Program-made: the position numbers and the translations under genes
The notes under the pieces: generated by a model
The model's database searches: none
What the model was told of the DNA's origin: nothing
The model's input: only the letters and a program-made list of their open reading frames with translations
Assembly: GCF_036884655.1 (NCBI RefSeq)
Contig: NC_088357.1
Coordinates: 5,899,501-5,963,500 of the forward strand
Length of the DNA: 64,000 nt
Source: Musa acuminata AAA Group
Lineage: Eukaryota; Streptophyta; Magnoliopsida; Zingiberales; Musaceae
Reading direction: 5' to 3'
In this document: piece after piece, positions 26,386-38,522 of the stretch
Layout of the letters: each line of letters begins with the position of its first letter
How positions within the stretch are numbered: position 1 is the first letter of the stretch

Positions 26386-27223
26386 TTAGAACTCGTGCAA
26401 AACCAAATAACTCATACTTGGATTTAGGTCGGAAACCATAGCAGCAGCACCAAAGTAGCAAGAGCCTCCGTGATTTTTGTATCTCTGCCAGTAGCTGTTG
26501 AAGGCATAAGATGCATGGTCTTTTATGGTGTTGGGAAGATAGCAAGGCTTGTTTGGTTGGATCATCTTGCAGTCTGCACCCCCTGGTCCACATGCCCAAT
26601 CAAGTGCTGCTTGTAGAATATCATCAGGTGTTTGTTCATCTGCTATGCACCATTGCTTCTCCAGATCATCCCCATCTATCATGCACCAAAATCCAGTTCA
26701 ATTTTCTGTTTACGATTAGAAAAGCATCACAGCATCGGTAAGAGATATATTACTAAGACATTTGTAGCCTCATAACTCTATGGATTGAAAGTATAATGAC
26801 AAAGACTTCGTGGTTGAAGCATCTTCAATTTCTGGAAAACAAACAACCATAATTCTTTAGAAAAGAACAACAACTACCATCATGGTAAAGAGACCTTTTC
26901 ACAGGAAGATCGGAAGAAAATATTTCTGCAGATGGGCTGATAATTCAAGACACCATCATGAAACTCTCTCATCTAATCTTCTACTATCATAATAGTTGAG
27001 TGGATCCTAGATTGATCGAGGACCATGTATATGTTTCTTCATAATTGCTTGTACCTGTTCTGTTTGAGGTAAGACACTGACTCTGTTCTTAAATGTACAG
27101 GGTAAATAAAGAACTGGAGCAAGAGATCCTATCCAGACCATGGTTGTGTGTGTTACCTGATCCTGGCGTAAGCAGCACAAGTATCAGCACTGATGGCAGC
27201 AGCCTTCTTAGAGCAGTTCTCAT
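26386..27223 (-). CDS. Secreted X8 (CBM43) domain protein, Ole e 10-like
   Basis: A small secreted protein of 118 residues. Exon 1 is 27157-27223 and exon 2 is 26386-26675, joined in phase 1. Exon 1 encodes a signal peptide (MRTALRRLLPSVLILVLLTP); the ATG is the first in frame after an upstream stop. Exon 2 is a single X8 domain with QWCIADEQTPDDILQAALDW, ACGPGGADC, CYLPNTIKDHASYAFNSYWQ and GSCYFGAAAM. X8/CBM43 domains bind beta-1,3-glucans such as callose in cell walls and at plasmodesmata. Five of the six usual cysteines are present. The expected sixth, which normally follows NPSY, is absent because the end reads NPSMSYLVLHEF. A one-base shift would read NPSYELFGFAR, so an indel near 26420 is possible. 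No GPI-anchor tail is visible. Confidence 0.82.
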
Positions 27224-27556
27224 GATCTTCTTGTTCCTCCTTTGCGTCAACCTGTATCCTCATTTGAAGAAGTTTGTGTTAATATTCTACCACTTGTTAA
27301 ATCATCATTAGATTCTTTCCTTCAAGCTTTTGATATGTTGGAATCTTTACATGTTCTTCCTTTAGCGTGAAGTGTGGATCTTTTGCAGCTGGAATAACTG
27401 GCACTTCCTCAGTGACCAGATCCAACAAGGACATGGCTTAGAACTTGGAGAACACTCCAGTCTGCTGCTTTTGAGAGTAAGCATTGTGATCAACAAAGCC
27501 CAAAGTGTGTCGGATTCTTCAGACACTACATCTATTACTTTTGTTTTCTAATTCTA

Positions 27557-27675
27557 TTCTTCAGGCCTTTAATAATAAGGATAAGCAATCGATGAAGCAT
27601 AAAGTGTCTTATTCTTCAGGCCTTTAATAATAAGGATGCGCAATCGATGGAGTATAAAGTGCTTTATTCTTCAGG
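27557..27675. repeat. 55-bp tandem repeat upstream of X8 gene
   Basis: Two full copies and a partial third of a 55-bp unit (TTATTCTTCAGGCCTTTAAT followed by AATAAGGAT and GCAATCGATG) start at about 27557, 27612 and 27667. They lie 330-450 bp upstream of the X8 start codon. Confidence 0.8.
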
Positions 27676-27889
27676 CTATAAATCCACGACAAAACTGCAG
27701 CATTTACTAGATATTGGTTCTTTTAGTTTATTTATGTTTTGAAGTAATATTGACACGTGTGTCTGTATGGGTAGAGCGGAAGATTCGCTTTTTAAAGTAT
27801 AAATCTAATCAACCCAAATATTTATTGGTTATAAGTCATTTAAGAGGGTTCTTACTCCAAATAGCCCTACTTCGTTCTCGAATTTTCAC

Positions 27890-28650
27890 TCGTTGTTAGA
27901 ATTATGATTATTTCTTGTCTTTTAGTTTTTAGCCTTCCTCTTCGATACAATTTGATTCGAGACGATATATTTATACAAATTACAATCAATCTTAATATTT
28001 TTTTTTTGTTAGACTTTGATTTAAATTATTAAGATATTCATTATTTAAAATCAAAGTATTACATATTTAGGCAAACTTTTTAAAAATATCTTAAATTTTT
28101 ATTTTTTTTTATAAATCACCTATTTTTTGTTTTATCCTTGTAGAACACCCCTTATTTTTTAAAAGATAAGATTATTCCTGACCTTTGTCGTACAGGTCAT
28201 TGTCTTCATCCCATTATGTTTATCTATGTATTGTGGTTGCCTTTATCTCATCGTAGTCATTTCTAACCCTTATTTTTTAACAATAAAACTATGATTATCT
28301 CTTATCTTTTTTTTTTATAGCCCTTCTCTTCAATACAATTTGATAGAAGATGTTGTATTTATAGAAAAGACAGTCAACTGTAATATTTTTTTTTTATTAA
28401 AGTTTGATTTAAATTATTAAGATATCTATTATTTCAAAATCAATATATTATAGATTTAGCCAAATTTTTTAAAAATATCTTAAATTTTTATTTTTATTTT
28501 ATAAATAATTTATTTTTCACTTTATTCTCGTGAAACATACTTTATTTTTTAAAAGATAAGATTATTCCTAACATTTGTCATATAGGCCATCACTTTCACT
28601 CCATTGTGGTCATCTTTATCACATCATGATCATTTTTATCTTGTTGTAAG
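27890..28650. repeat. Tandem duplication with 388-bp period
   Basis: Sequence from about 27890 recurs at about 28278. Shared landmarks include GATACAATTTGAT, TTTGATTTAAATTATTAAG (at 28017 and 28405) and AAAAGATAAGATTATTCCT. The copies differ by many substitutions and small indels, so the event is old. It is noncoding and AT-rich. Confidence 0.8.
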
Positions 28651-29057
28651 GCCTTGTTATCCCATTATGTCCCCACCCTCTACTCTCTTTGCCTCCACAC
28701 TATCCTATGCATCCTCACCATCAGACTAACCCTATGAATAAGTGATTTTTTTTTCCTCCCCCTAACACCTCCACTCTTATGATCTCTCGATTGATTAACT
28801 AAAGTAAAATTTCATTGTGCTACGAGCTAGAGGGGGTTGAGGGTAAGGGTGGAGAGAAATGTAAGGTGAGGTGTGGTGGGATGAATATGATGAGACTTTA
28901 TAGTGGAACGTAAGTAGTAGGCAACGAGTGAGAGGCGGAGACATTGATGAAAGAACATGACAAAGGTTAAACTTATCTAGTTTATCATAAAATAAAAGAT
29001 GAGAATAAGGTAAAAAAAAGAATGGAGATAAACAAGAAAGTGTAAAAACTTACGATC

Positions 29058-29176
<119 letters not shown>

Positions 29177-29689
29177 CATTTTGTTTGAGAGCATTTTTAA
29201 AGTATTTAAGGGGATTGAAAAATAAACGAAGATGATTTGTTGGTTTTGAAATGCATATAATAAAGATTAAGAACAAGAGTTCTACATGGATGAACTCTGC
29301 AAAAGTGACATTGCCAAGGCCATGATGGGAGTTCCACCTATTATTAGTTGCCTTACGTTTGGCATGGGCTTGATATTGGCAAGGTCTTGATGATTTAAAT
29401 TAGCTGTCACCGACTTGATTCGATGCTATATATCTTTTCCAATCCAATTACGGATTCACAGTGGAAAAGTTAAACCAAAATATTAAAAAAAGTTAATATA
29501 TTAAAACGTAAATACATGACGACACCGCCTCCTCCGATAAAGCATCCGATAGATCCAACGATCAGGATTGGATAGTCGATCCAATCGATCACTGTCCCTC
29601 CCACGAGCGATCGTTACATCCCCCTCCGACTCGCTTACGTCACCTTCCAATGTAGCCCAGAGAACGCCGACGCTAACTCATCCCACGTG

Positions 29690-29771
29690 TAGCACTGCAT
29701 GTCCATCGATATCCATCCCACCAACATTAGTCCCACCTTGGACAACGTCTTCCATGAACACTGACGTCACT
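29690..29771 (+). promoter_or_regulatory. ACGT-core elements upstream of DEK
   Basis: A G-box/ABRE-like CCACGTGT (29693-29700) and a palindromic TGACGTCA (29762-29769) lie 62 bp apart, about 0.9-1.0 kb upstream of the DEK start codon and about 0.4 kb upstream of the inferred leader intron. Both are classic plant bZIP sites. Their use is inferred from sequence only. Confidence 0.4.
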
Positions 29772-30716
29772 TGAGTGGGCCCCATCATTGTTTCATCAAG
29801 CGCCGGGAACAGATGTCCCGTCGAGCGTCCCACGAGCTGTGGTCCCTGTTGGAGTCGAAGCAGCGGCGGCTCATCCTAGTAAAACCGGATCGGAATTAGA
29901 TTTAAGGTCCGTATCCGTTCGAGTCGGACACGAATCGGACAAGAGAGAGCACCATATTTTACTATTTCCTTGCGAGGGAAGGAGGGGGTCTGGGCGAGTA
30001 TGAATCGGTGCTTCCAAATTTCCGAGATTTAGTCGCTCAGAGCTCGTAGATCTTCCTCAGGTGCCACTTTCCGTCAATTTTTCATCTCGATAGTTGGGAT
30101 TCTTGGTGTTCTTCTCGTGATCGGTTGTTCTTGAAGGAGGCCAACTCGTTTGATTCAGCTAGGGTTTTCGAAACTTTCTGCAGTAAGACTTCCTTCTGCC
30201 GTCTCGCCGCTCTCTTTATTGTCTCCGTGTTTTTGTTTCTAAAACCTGATAGAGCTGTAGCATCAAGGGTTTCGAACTCCGAAATATAGATATTTTGTAT
30301 CGCAAAGTTGCTGTTTTGGAGCTTCGTTTGCTATTTTCTTTAACTTCAACTTTGTTCTCTGTAGCGTGGGTTTTAATCTTGCAGGTCACGCACCTATATC
30401 CCTTTGTATGAAAGTTGCAATCTTGCTTGGCTATGAATGAAAGTTGCACGGTGTGCTGCATCACAGAATTTGCCTTTAGTCCTCTCTTTATATAAACTGT
30501 ACTAATGTGCACTATGGGAAACATTTTCCCCAAAGACTTTGCGATGAGCTTAGTGTACCATAGTTACAGAATCCGTGTCTCTATAGTTTCTCTATAGTTT
30601 TTTCTAGCTTGAAAGTCAGCCAATTCGTTTCATGCGTGTTTCCAGGTTGTGTAGGGTGAAGAACATTAGACTTGATACTAAACTCTGTACGGAGTCTAGC
30701 TTCTATAAATATTTGG

Positions 30717-33700
30717 ATGGAAGAACATAATTCAACATTTGATGCGGAAGGAAGAAGAATGGCTAATGGATGCGGTCCGTCACCTGAGCATAAGATTAGT
30801 GTCGTCGTGGATTCTGAAAAGAAGGAAAATACAGGTAAAAATGATGAAGTGGAAGGAACCACAATGATGAATGGGTTTAGTCCGCCACCTGAAGATAAGA
30901 GTGTTGTGTCCGATTCTGGAAGGCATGCCGATGAAGGAAAAAGTGTAGAAGAAGAGAAGCATGGTGAACAAAAGATGAATTCTGTTGAAAAGGAGCATGA
31001 TGTAGAAAATGGCACAACAAAATCAGAAGGTATGGAAGAAACAGAAGAAGACAGGAAGACTACAGACTTGAATTCTGCCAAAGCTGAGGATGTGAAAATG
31101 GCTGATACAGTGGTTGAGAAAGGTATGGAGGTGGAGGATGTAAAGATGGTCAACGCAGATGATCTCAAAGATGAGGAAGGAGAAAAAGATGAGGAAGCGG
31201 AGGGAGTTGAAAAAGAAGCAAAAGATGAGGAAGGAGGAATAGAAGGGGAAAGGGAAGGAGGGGAGGAAGGAGCAGAAGAGGAAGACAATGACATGGAAGA
31301 AGGAGACAATGGAAGTACTGAAAAGAAGGTTGATGAGGACAAGGAAGCTGAAAGGTTAAAGAAAAAAAGAACAAGGGGGCAAAAGACTTTCAAAAAAGGA
31401 GAAGGAAAGGAGGGTCTGACAAAGTCCAAGGATTTCTTTAGTCCTGGGACTTCATCTATTGAACGCCCTGTGCGTGAGAGAAAAACAGTAGAGAGGTTGG
31501 TAGAAGTTATTGAAAAGGAGTCATCAAGAGAGTTTCAAGTTGAGAAGGTGCTGTACTTATCATTTGATTGTTTGATATGATTGTCATCACTCTCTTACAT
31601 GAATAATATATTTTTTAAGATCTGTTTGGTTGCAGGGCCGTGGCACTCCATTGAAGGACATACCAAACGGTACACTTTATAAACCATAATTCTCTTGTGA
31701 TATATATAGGGATGATATGATGTCCATATTTTGAAATACGTTGACCTTGCTTACAGTTTGCTTTTCAATTTGTTCAACTTTTTGCTCTTCATCTTTTTTT
31801 CATCAGGAAATTTCATGCCTTATATGGAGTTGTTCATGGCATGGGCACATGAGTTGTTTTATTTGCTTGAACACAATTTTATCTTCCTAGTCATTGTTTT
31901 TCATTGTAACCAACGGTTCTTGAAGGTTTTGGTGGGAGTAACAGATACTTGCTTATCATGATGATTCGACTTATACTAAAACAATTTTTTGTGAATAAAT
32001 TGGGGTTCATCATTGTGAATAAAGGACTGCAATGTCTAGATCCTTGAGGTTTATTTGTTAGTCAGTCCACTAATTTGCAGGTTTTTCTTCATCCATACTC
32101 TTGTTAAACATTTGGAACACTTGTATCATTGAATACATACAACCAGTATTTGAGTTTTTCTTTTTTAATCTCTAGACTTTCTTTTCCTTTCAAGTGATAT
32201 GTAGCATTCATGTCTTAAGTGATGATGGCCAAATGAGGAGTTTAAAAGGATTTGTTATAGGCACAAGTTCACAGGGGCTAGGCAACAAGTGTTTTCATTA
32301 ATATGTCTTGGAATTATATTTTGTAATTAGTATGTGTTGAAAGTTAAAAATACTGTTTGTGGTCTTGGAACTTAGGTTCGATTATTTGGTTTTGTTTTTT
32401 GTGTTATTGTTCAGGAACTTATGTTATTGGAATTGTGGGTTAAGTTATTGTCTTGTAACTTATGGATGGCCTGTTAGAAGTGTGGTTCGAGTTATTGTAC
32501 CTGTTGGATTTATTTTGAGTTGAGCCTACAATTGCAGGCTTTCTAATGTCGGTCATAATAGCATGATCCTGGAATAAAATTCTTTCTCTTCTCTCTCTTC
32601 CCTTCTCCCATTAGTTCTACATCATAAAGGCTGTATCTAACTATAAATTCAACGTACTTCTTGATTTTGTTTCAGTGGCCCACAAACTAGCAAAGAAGAA
32701 ACCTTCTGATATTAAATTGATTCATCAGACTCTTTTTGGAAGGAGAGGAAAGGTAGTTTCAAATGTTATGGATTTTTTTCCATATTTCTTGTTTGTGTAA
32801 ATATATCAGTTATTTTCTAACTACTACGTTGCCATTGTTAATGTTTCTATTGGTCCAGGGATCGTGCAAATCTTCTGCTTTAATAGCTAAGATTATATGC
32901 CACCAGGAGTGTTTACTTCATTTCTCTCACTAATTGCTCGAGACCAAGTGAAATATCAGTCTATGCTTTTGTCTAAATTTTCTTTCTAAAGATCTGTTGT
33001 TTCTTTAAATCTAAGAAATTATATATGTGGATTGTTGGAGGACCACATGATCTTTTGGTGGTTCATTAGAACCATTCTGGATTTGTGGTTCTTGTTGTTA
33101 GAAATGGTTTAGTCTTGTTAATAATTTTAATATAAATCATAAATCTGGATCTTGTAAGAATCATTGTTGTATTGCCTTGTCTGAGTGTGTTCAAGAAATT
33201 CTGGAAGTGTTGTGTTTCAGAAATCATTATCTATGTGTAATTTCAAGCTGAGGAACAACATGGATCACTTAATTTACAGATTATGATATATTTGCAGTGC
33301 ATTTTTTTTGCATCTCTGTCCATATCTGGGAGTTTGAATGAGTTACTAATTGGCTTTCACCCGGCATCAACTTTAGGACTTTTTCATTGACATTATTATT
33401 GTACTTGCTGAGTATTATCAAGGTCGAAGCAAGTATTTGCTAGCCCTAAACTAGATATCTTAAACATGTTGAAGTTGAAGTATTATGTGACAAACAATCC
33501 ATCTTTTCCTCCATGATGTCCATTGACCATATTGAAGAGAAGAATTGTTGAATTCCTAACGATTGACTGTAGTGAAAGGAAGATGAAAATGAATTCAAAA
33601 TTTTGTTTTCTCTTTCTAGTACCTAACTTCTTCTTTGAAAAAAGGCTTTAGGGCTGATTGCCGGCTCCAGGTCCTTTAAAATTCTAGACTCTGCAGTTAT

Positions 33701-36700
33701 CTGTCAACTATTTTGAAAATATTATGACAGCATCTCTGTTATCTATCATCTTCTGAATGATGATTCTTGTGTTATGGAACAGGCTGTGAATTTCAAAAAT
33801 CATATTCTACAGTTCTCTGGATTTGTATGGCATGAAAGTGATGTAAGTAATCTTGTAATACTTGAGAATAACTTGAATATTTTGTTTTCCCTATTTTTTT
33901 AAATCAAAATATTGTATTCTCCAGGAAAAGCAGAGAGCTAAGATGAAGGAAAGACTTGACAAATACGTGAAGGACACTCTGCTGGATCTGTGTGACTTGT
34001 TTGATTTACCTGCTTCCAAAGCAAATACTAAGAAGGTTAGTGGACTTTTCACTCTCAAGTTTGTGATCAACAATTAGTTAATGTCAGATTGAGTTTTTCT
34101 TTCAGTGTTTTCCCTTATCATGTTATATTGATGGTTTGGTTAATATATTATAGGAAGACCTTGTGGTGAAGCTATTAGACTTCTTGGCTGCTCCTCCTCA
34201 TCCTACTAATGAAGGCATACTTTCTGAGGACAAGGTTTATCTTTACTGCATGAAATATTTTGTTTAGTGAAGTTATTTTGAAGTGGTATTAGCATTGGAA
34301 CCTAATGTTGGTGGAGAAATTCTTTCTCTTTGTGTTGCTATACATGCACAAATGGGATTGTGCAATACTATATTCTTGTATATTTTTCACCACATTACTA
34401 TCATTATGTTTGTTTACCGAGTGGTTATATTTTAGTTCAATTACATGTTCTCATTTTCATTTTTTATTCATTTGGAAGCAATCAACAAAATCTAGAAAGC
34501 GGAAGAGGGTGGCCCAAGGAAGTGGATCAAAGAGTATGGATCACACACACAGCAAGATATCTAGGAAGGTTAGTATGAGGATTTATACATATTCCACCAG
34601 TCAATATATAAGTTATCCGTTCTGTTTTTCTGCTTTAATTTATGTTTCTTTAATTTCTCTTGGTTCTTGTTGGTCCTCCCCTATACCCTGAATTGGCGAG
34701 AAGCCCGTGCACTGATTCACCCTTTTTGTTTTTCCTACTACTAAAAAATTGAACCCACTATTATTTTCATATTTTCAATTTTAATAAGCAGAAACAAACC
34801 AAAAGTGAGGAGACACTGAGTGAAGACGACAAAAGTGCACAAGAAATGGATAATGAGGATGACATTAAGAATAGTCCTTACAAGCGCAAAGCAGTCAAGC
34901 ATTCGGAGAATGAGGGTGAGACAAGCGAATGTGAGGAAGCATCGGAAGAAGATGCCCATGATGAAGAGGACTCAGGAAAGGGCAAGCAGGATAAGAAGAA
35001 AACTTCCAAACAAGGTTCTGTTGGTAAGGAAAAGATAGGGTCCAGTTCCGAGAAGGTTCCAACACCAGCAACTACCAAGAGTCCTGCTCAATCATCTTCC
35101 AAATGCTCTAAAGCTGAATATGATGATGACATAGGCGCTAAGGTTTTCTCCAGGAAAAAGAGAACTGTTGATTCACCCATGAAAAAATCAGCCCCTAGGT
35201 CAGACAAGAAAGAAAAGGATACTGGTAAGCTGGTAATCATGAACTCTTCATGATATATAAATGAAGAGATGTATTGATTCTCTTGGATTATTTACAGCTT
35301 CTTTATTTAAGCATGCAATCATTATTTTAATTGTTTGGTAAAATTTACTCCTAGGCTAGGTATATAAGTATGGATCTAAATGATAGTCTGTCACCAGAGT
35401 GACTTCTTGAGACTAATGTTTTATATTTCAGTTTATTAATGTTCGAGCTCAGAAGCAACCCAGCATATAATCTATGAGTCAGTTTCTAGGTTTCGTCCAT
35501 CAGCACTGTCGGCTTTTTAGGTTCCTTAATGTTGAAGTTCTTTGCTATCAAATGAGATTTCGTCATATCTCTCAATTAGTTTGGCAGCAATAGCATATTT
35601 ATTATTTGATACTTGTTTATTCATTTCTAATGAGTAACATATGCGTACACAGTTTTCTTCTTTCCTAATACACTGGCTTTGTGATCTGGTGCAGCAGTCA
35701 TTTACCTAATAGCTATTAACTATGTTTCCAGTATTTACTAGGTGATCTTTCCCATCATTCTGCTGTTTGAGCATCTTAGTTGTTAGATTTCTCTTATAGG
35801 GGCATATGTGAATGCCAGTTTTTGATGTTCAAGTTGATGCAAAATTTATTTGCTATTGATCAAGGTAAAAAGGTTGCTAAAAGTAAGACCAAATCAGAGG
35901 CAGAGCATCCAAGCAAGGAGGAACTCAGGGAAAAAATATGTGAAATTCTGAAGGAAGTTGACTTTAACACGGTGAGCTACTTTTTGTTTAATGTATTTAA
36001 CCTATAAATTTATTCCATATGCTATTTAATTGTTCTTTACATTTATTGTCTCATGGCCCCATATTTGAGGGGTGCCTTATGTATGGGGTCACCGTTTTTG
36101 TGTTACCTTTGAACCTTTAGGTGATATTATAATTTTCTCTAAAAGATTTTAACAATAAGAAAAAGTTTACCCTAGATGGCCACAAGTTGTACTTAAGGTA
36201 GGTTTCCAGGCAGTCCTAGGTAAGTTTTGGGGATTACTGAAGCACTGCCTCCAGCATTATTCTTCCATCACAGATGACCAGCATGAGCTGTTCATGTAGT
36301 GGTTTTCCCGCATTGCAACACTAAATTTGTTCTATTCGTACTGTGTTTGACAATAGCCTATGGCTAATACTCACTTAGAGCTGTTTATGCTATTTTGTTT
36401 TACATTTCAATAGAAAACATGTTGCTCCTAGTATGGTTCGTCTTGTCGGTCTGTACTGGTGTACCAACCAATTGTCGGTACGGTACACATCGAGCTATAC
36501 AGAGCATATCGACACACGACATATGGGACTGTGTCGATGTACCACACATACTAGTCCCCTGTCGGGTCAGTACATATCGCTCATACCGAGCGGTATGCCA
36601 TAGTACGACGAACCTTTGCTCCTAGTTTCCTTTCTTCCGAATCAAGTGATTTTATTTGTTTTGTTAATTATTGCGGCATAGTAACGGCTCGTGTCCTGTT

Positions 36701-36950
36701 TTGCTTCAGGCAACTTTCACCGACATTTTGAAGCGGCTAGGTATGTGCTTTCTGAACTATTCTTGTTTCTTTTCTTCTACTTTGATCCACACCAGACAAT
36801 TATGCAATTCACCTATCAGCCACCCACTACAAAGTGGATCTGACACCGCGAAAAGCATCTATAAAGCTCCTGATTCAAGAAGAGCTGACCAGACTAGCAG
36901 AAGCCACTGAAGAAGATGAGGCCGATGAAGATGAAGAAGATGCTGGATAG
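30717..36950 (+). CDS. DEK domain chromatin-associated protein
   Basis: A 669-residue nuclear chromatin protein of the plant DEK family, which binds DNA and histones. Exons: 30717-31547, 31636-31669, 32676-32752, 33783-33842, 33925-34035, 34154-34234, 34479-34568, 34792-35224, 35865-35971, 36710-36740, 36796-36950; every phase matches. The N-terminal third (exon 1, 277 residues) is very Glu/Lys/Asp-rich and disordered. The SAF-box region spans exons 3-6 (LIHQTLFGRRGK, ILQFSGFVWHESD, KERLDKYVKDTLLDLCDLFD, DLVVKLLDFL). A second charged region with KKR-type nuclear signals is in exons 7-8. The C-terminal DEK_C domain is in exons 9-11 (KEELREKICEILKEVDFNT, DLTPRKASIKLLIQEELTRL), ending in an acidic tail. 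An inferred intron interrupts the 5' leader. A MITE sits in the intron 35972-36709. Confidence 0.9.
36433..36615. mobile_element. Mutator-like MITE with 11-bp duplication
   Basis: A 183-bp element begins ATGGTTCGTC and ends GACGAACCT, so its tips are inverted repeats of GGTTCGTC. It is flanked on both sides by TTGCTCCTAGT (36422-36432 and 36616-36626). A 9-11 bp duplication is typical of Mutator superfamily insertion. The interior is full of GGTAC/ACCGA words that can pair. It is noncoding, in the DEK intron before the exon at 36710, and is related to 733-905. Confidence 0.7.
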
Positions 36951-37898
36951 GAAGAAAATCCGCAACCCACAGGCAAGAAGGTGGAAGCTTGACTCAGGTG
37001 GAACTGGCATGTAACCGGCACTCCCCAGTTAGTCGGCTTTTAGGTTGGTTCTTGATTTCCCCTCAATGGAGTTCGGCACTAGTTTAATGTGGTGCCTTCT
37101 CTGAAGCAGAACACCTACTCCGGATACCATCTTTGAACTAGGCAATATTTATGGGTTTCATTCTGCATTTAGGAACGTTATGATAAATCTATTTCAACTC
37201 ACTGTCCCATGATCAAAATTGTAGAGGCTACAATAATGTGAAAATGGTGTTCTTGAAGGGATGTGATGGTGTTGAATGCCACTAGCTTGCGAGCATGTGA
37301 TGTGGTTGCTGGTCTCCTGCATTGTGTTCAGTGTGTTGTTGTGCTTACTGCATGCTGCATACTGCATACTGCATACTGTGATTGCACGCCCCATCACCAT
37401 CTGCTTGAAAGAGTCTGCTCAGGTGGGCCTCATTCACATTAACCAATGAGGGGGCCCAATCGCCGCCGCCTACGGCATAGATCCGCTTCCGTAGAAGGTC
37501 ATCAACGGCGCAAAAGGTCCTTAGCGGTTTTCTCTTATCGTGAAACGGACGGCCCTTGTTGTTCCACGTAGCTCTCCCTACGGCATATTTAGGCACCGAC
37601 CCGAAGGACCGACACATCCCTCCCTCCTCTCCTCGTCGGTGCTCTTGCTCGTGCAAACGCAGGCGTCGCCCATGGTCGGAAGAATTCATCGGGAGGGAAG
37701 ACCGTCCTTGACTCTTGTTCTTGCTTGCAGAAGTCTCTGTTCTCTTGGCCGTCGTAATCTGTGTACGTGAGAAAGAAGCGTTTTTTATCAGCTTATTATG
37801 CTCTGTTTCTCGGTCAGTCGAGAGAAAAAAGGAAGCTTTTTGATCACTGAGATTGTTATCAGAATCGAGCCAAAAAAAGGGTGCTTTTGGACTGTTGC
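36951..37898. other. Intergenic: DEK 3' flank and NF-YB promoter
   Basis: No gene is visible in the 948 bp between DEK and NF-YB. A heptamer microsatellite (GCATACT repeated, 37351-37378) is present. The last 400 bp rise in GC and probably hold the NF-YB promoter and leader; no uORF in good context was identified. Confidence 0.4.
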
Positions 37899-38522
37899 AT
37901 GGCGGATTCGGACAACGAGTCGGGCGGGCACAGCAACAGCAAAGGAGGGGCGGCGGCGCGGGAGCAGGACCGCTTTCTGCCGATTGCCAACGTGAGCCGT
38001 ATCATGAAGAAGGCGCTCCCGGCGAACGCCAAGATCTCCAAAGACGCCAAGGAGACTGTGCAGGAGTGCGTCTCCGAGTTCATAAGCTTCGTCACCGGCG
38101 AGGCCTCCGACAAGTGCCAGCGCGAGAAGCGCAAGACCATCAACGGCGACGACCTCCTCTGGGCCATGACCACCCTCGGCTTCGAGAACTACGTCGAGCC
38201 TCTCAAGGTCTACCTCCAGAGGTTCCGCGAGATGGAGGGCGAGAAGGCCGGCGGCGGCGCCGCCGCCTCGTCCCAGTCACAGCCCAAGGACGGCAGCAAT
38301 GCCGGCGGTGGTCCCAGCACCTCCGTGGGCGGAGGCGGTATGTATGGCGGTGGAATGATGATGATGGGCCAGCAGATGTATGGTACGGGGCCACCATCAG
38401 CACTACAGCCATTTCAACATCATCAGATGACTATGGGTGGAATAAACAGCCTGAGTGGTGGTGGCGGTGCCGACGGAGGCTCTCCGTCCTCAGGAAGCCG
38501 TCAAAGGCACGACAGAATATGA
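37899..38522 (+). CDS. NF-YB subunit, non-LEC1 type (CCAAT-box factor)
   Basis: A single-exon, GC-rich gene for a 207-residue histone-fold subunit of the NF-Y (HAP) trimer, which pairs with NF-YC and then NF-YA to bind CCAAT boxes. The conserved core at about residues 22-115 contains [60 protein letters not shown] and [20 protein letters not shown]. The residue after KIS is Lys rather than the Asp typical of LEC1-type proteins, so this is a non-LEC1 member. The tail is rich in Gly, Met, Gln and Ser. The ATG chosen gives [10 protein letters not shown], the usual family start; an upstream in-frame GTT/CTG stretch has no ATG. Confidence 0.95.
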   Translation: MADSDNESGGHSNSKGGAAAREQDRFLPIANVSRIMKKALPANAKISKDAKETVQECVSEFISFVTGEASDKCQREKRKTINGDDLLWAMTTLGFENYVEPLKVYLQRFREMEGEKAGGGAAASSQSQPKDGSNAGGGPSTSVGGGGMYGGGMMMMGQQMYGTGPPSALQPFQHHQMTMGGINSLSGGGGADGGSPSSGSRQRHDRI

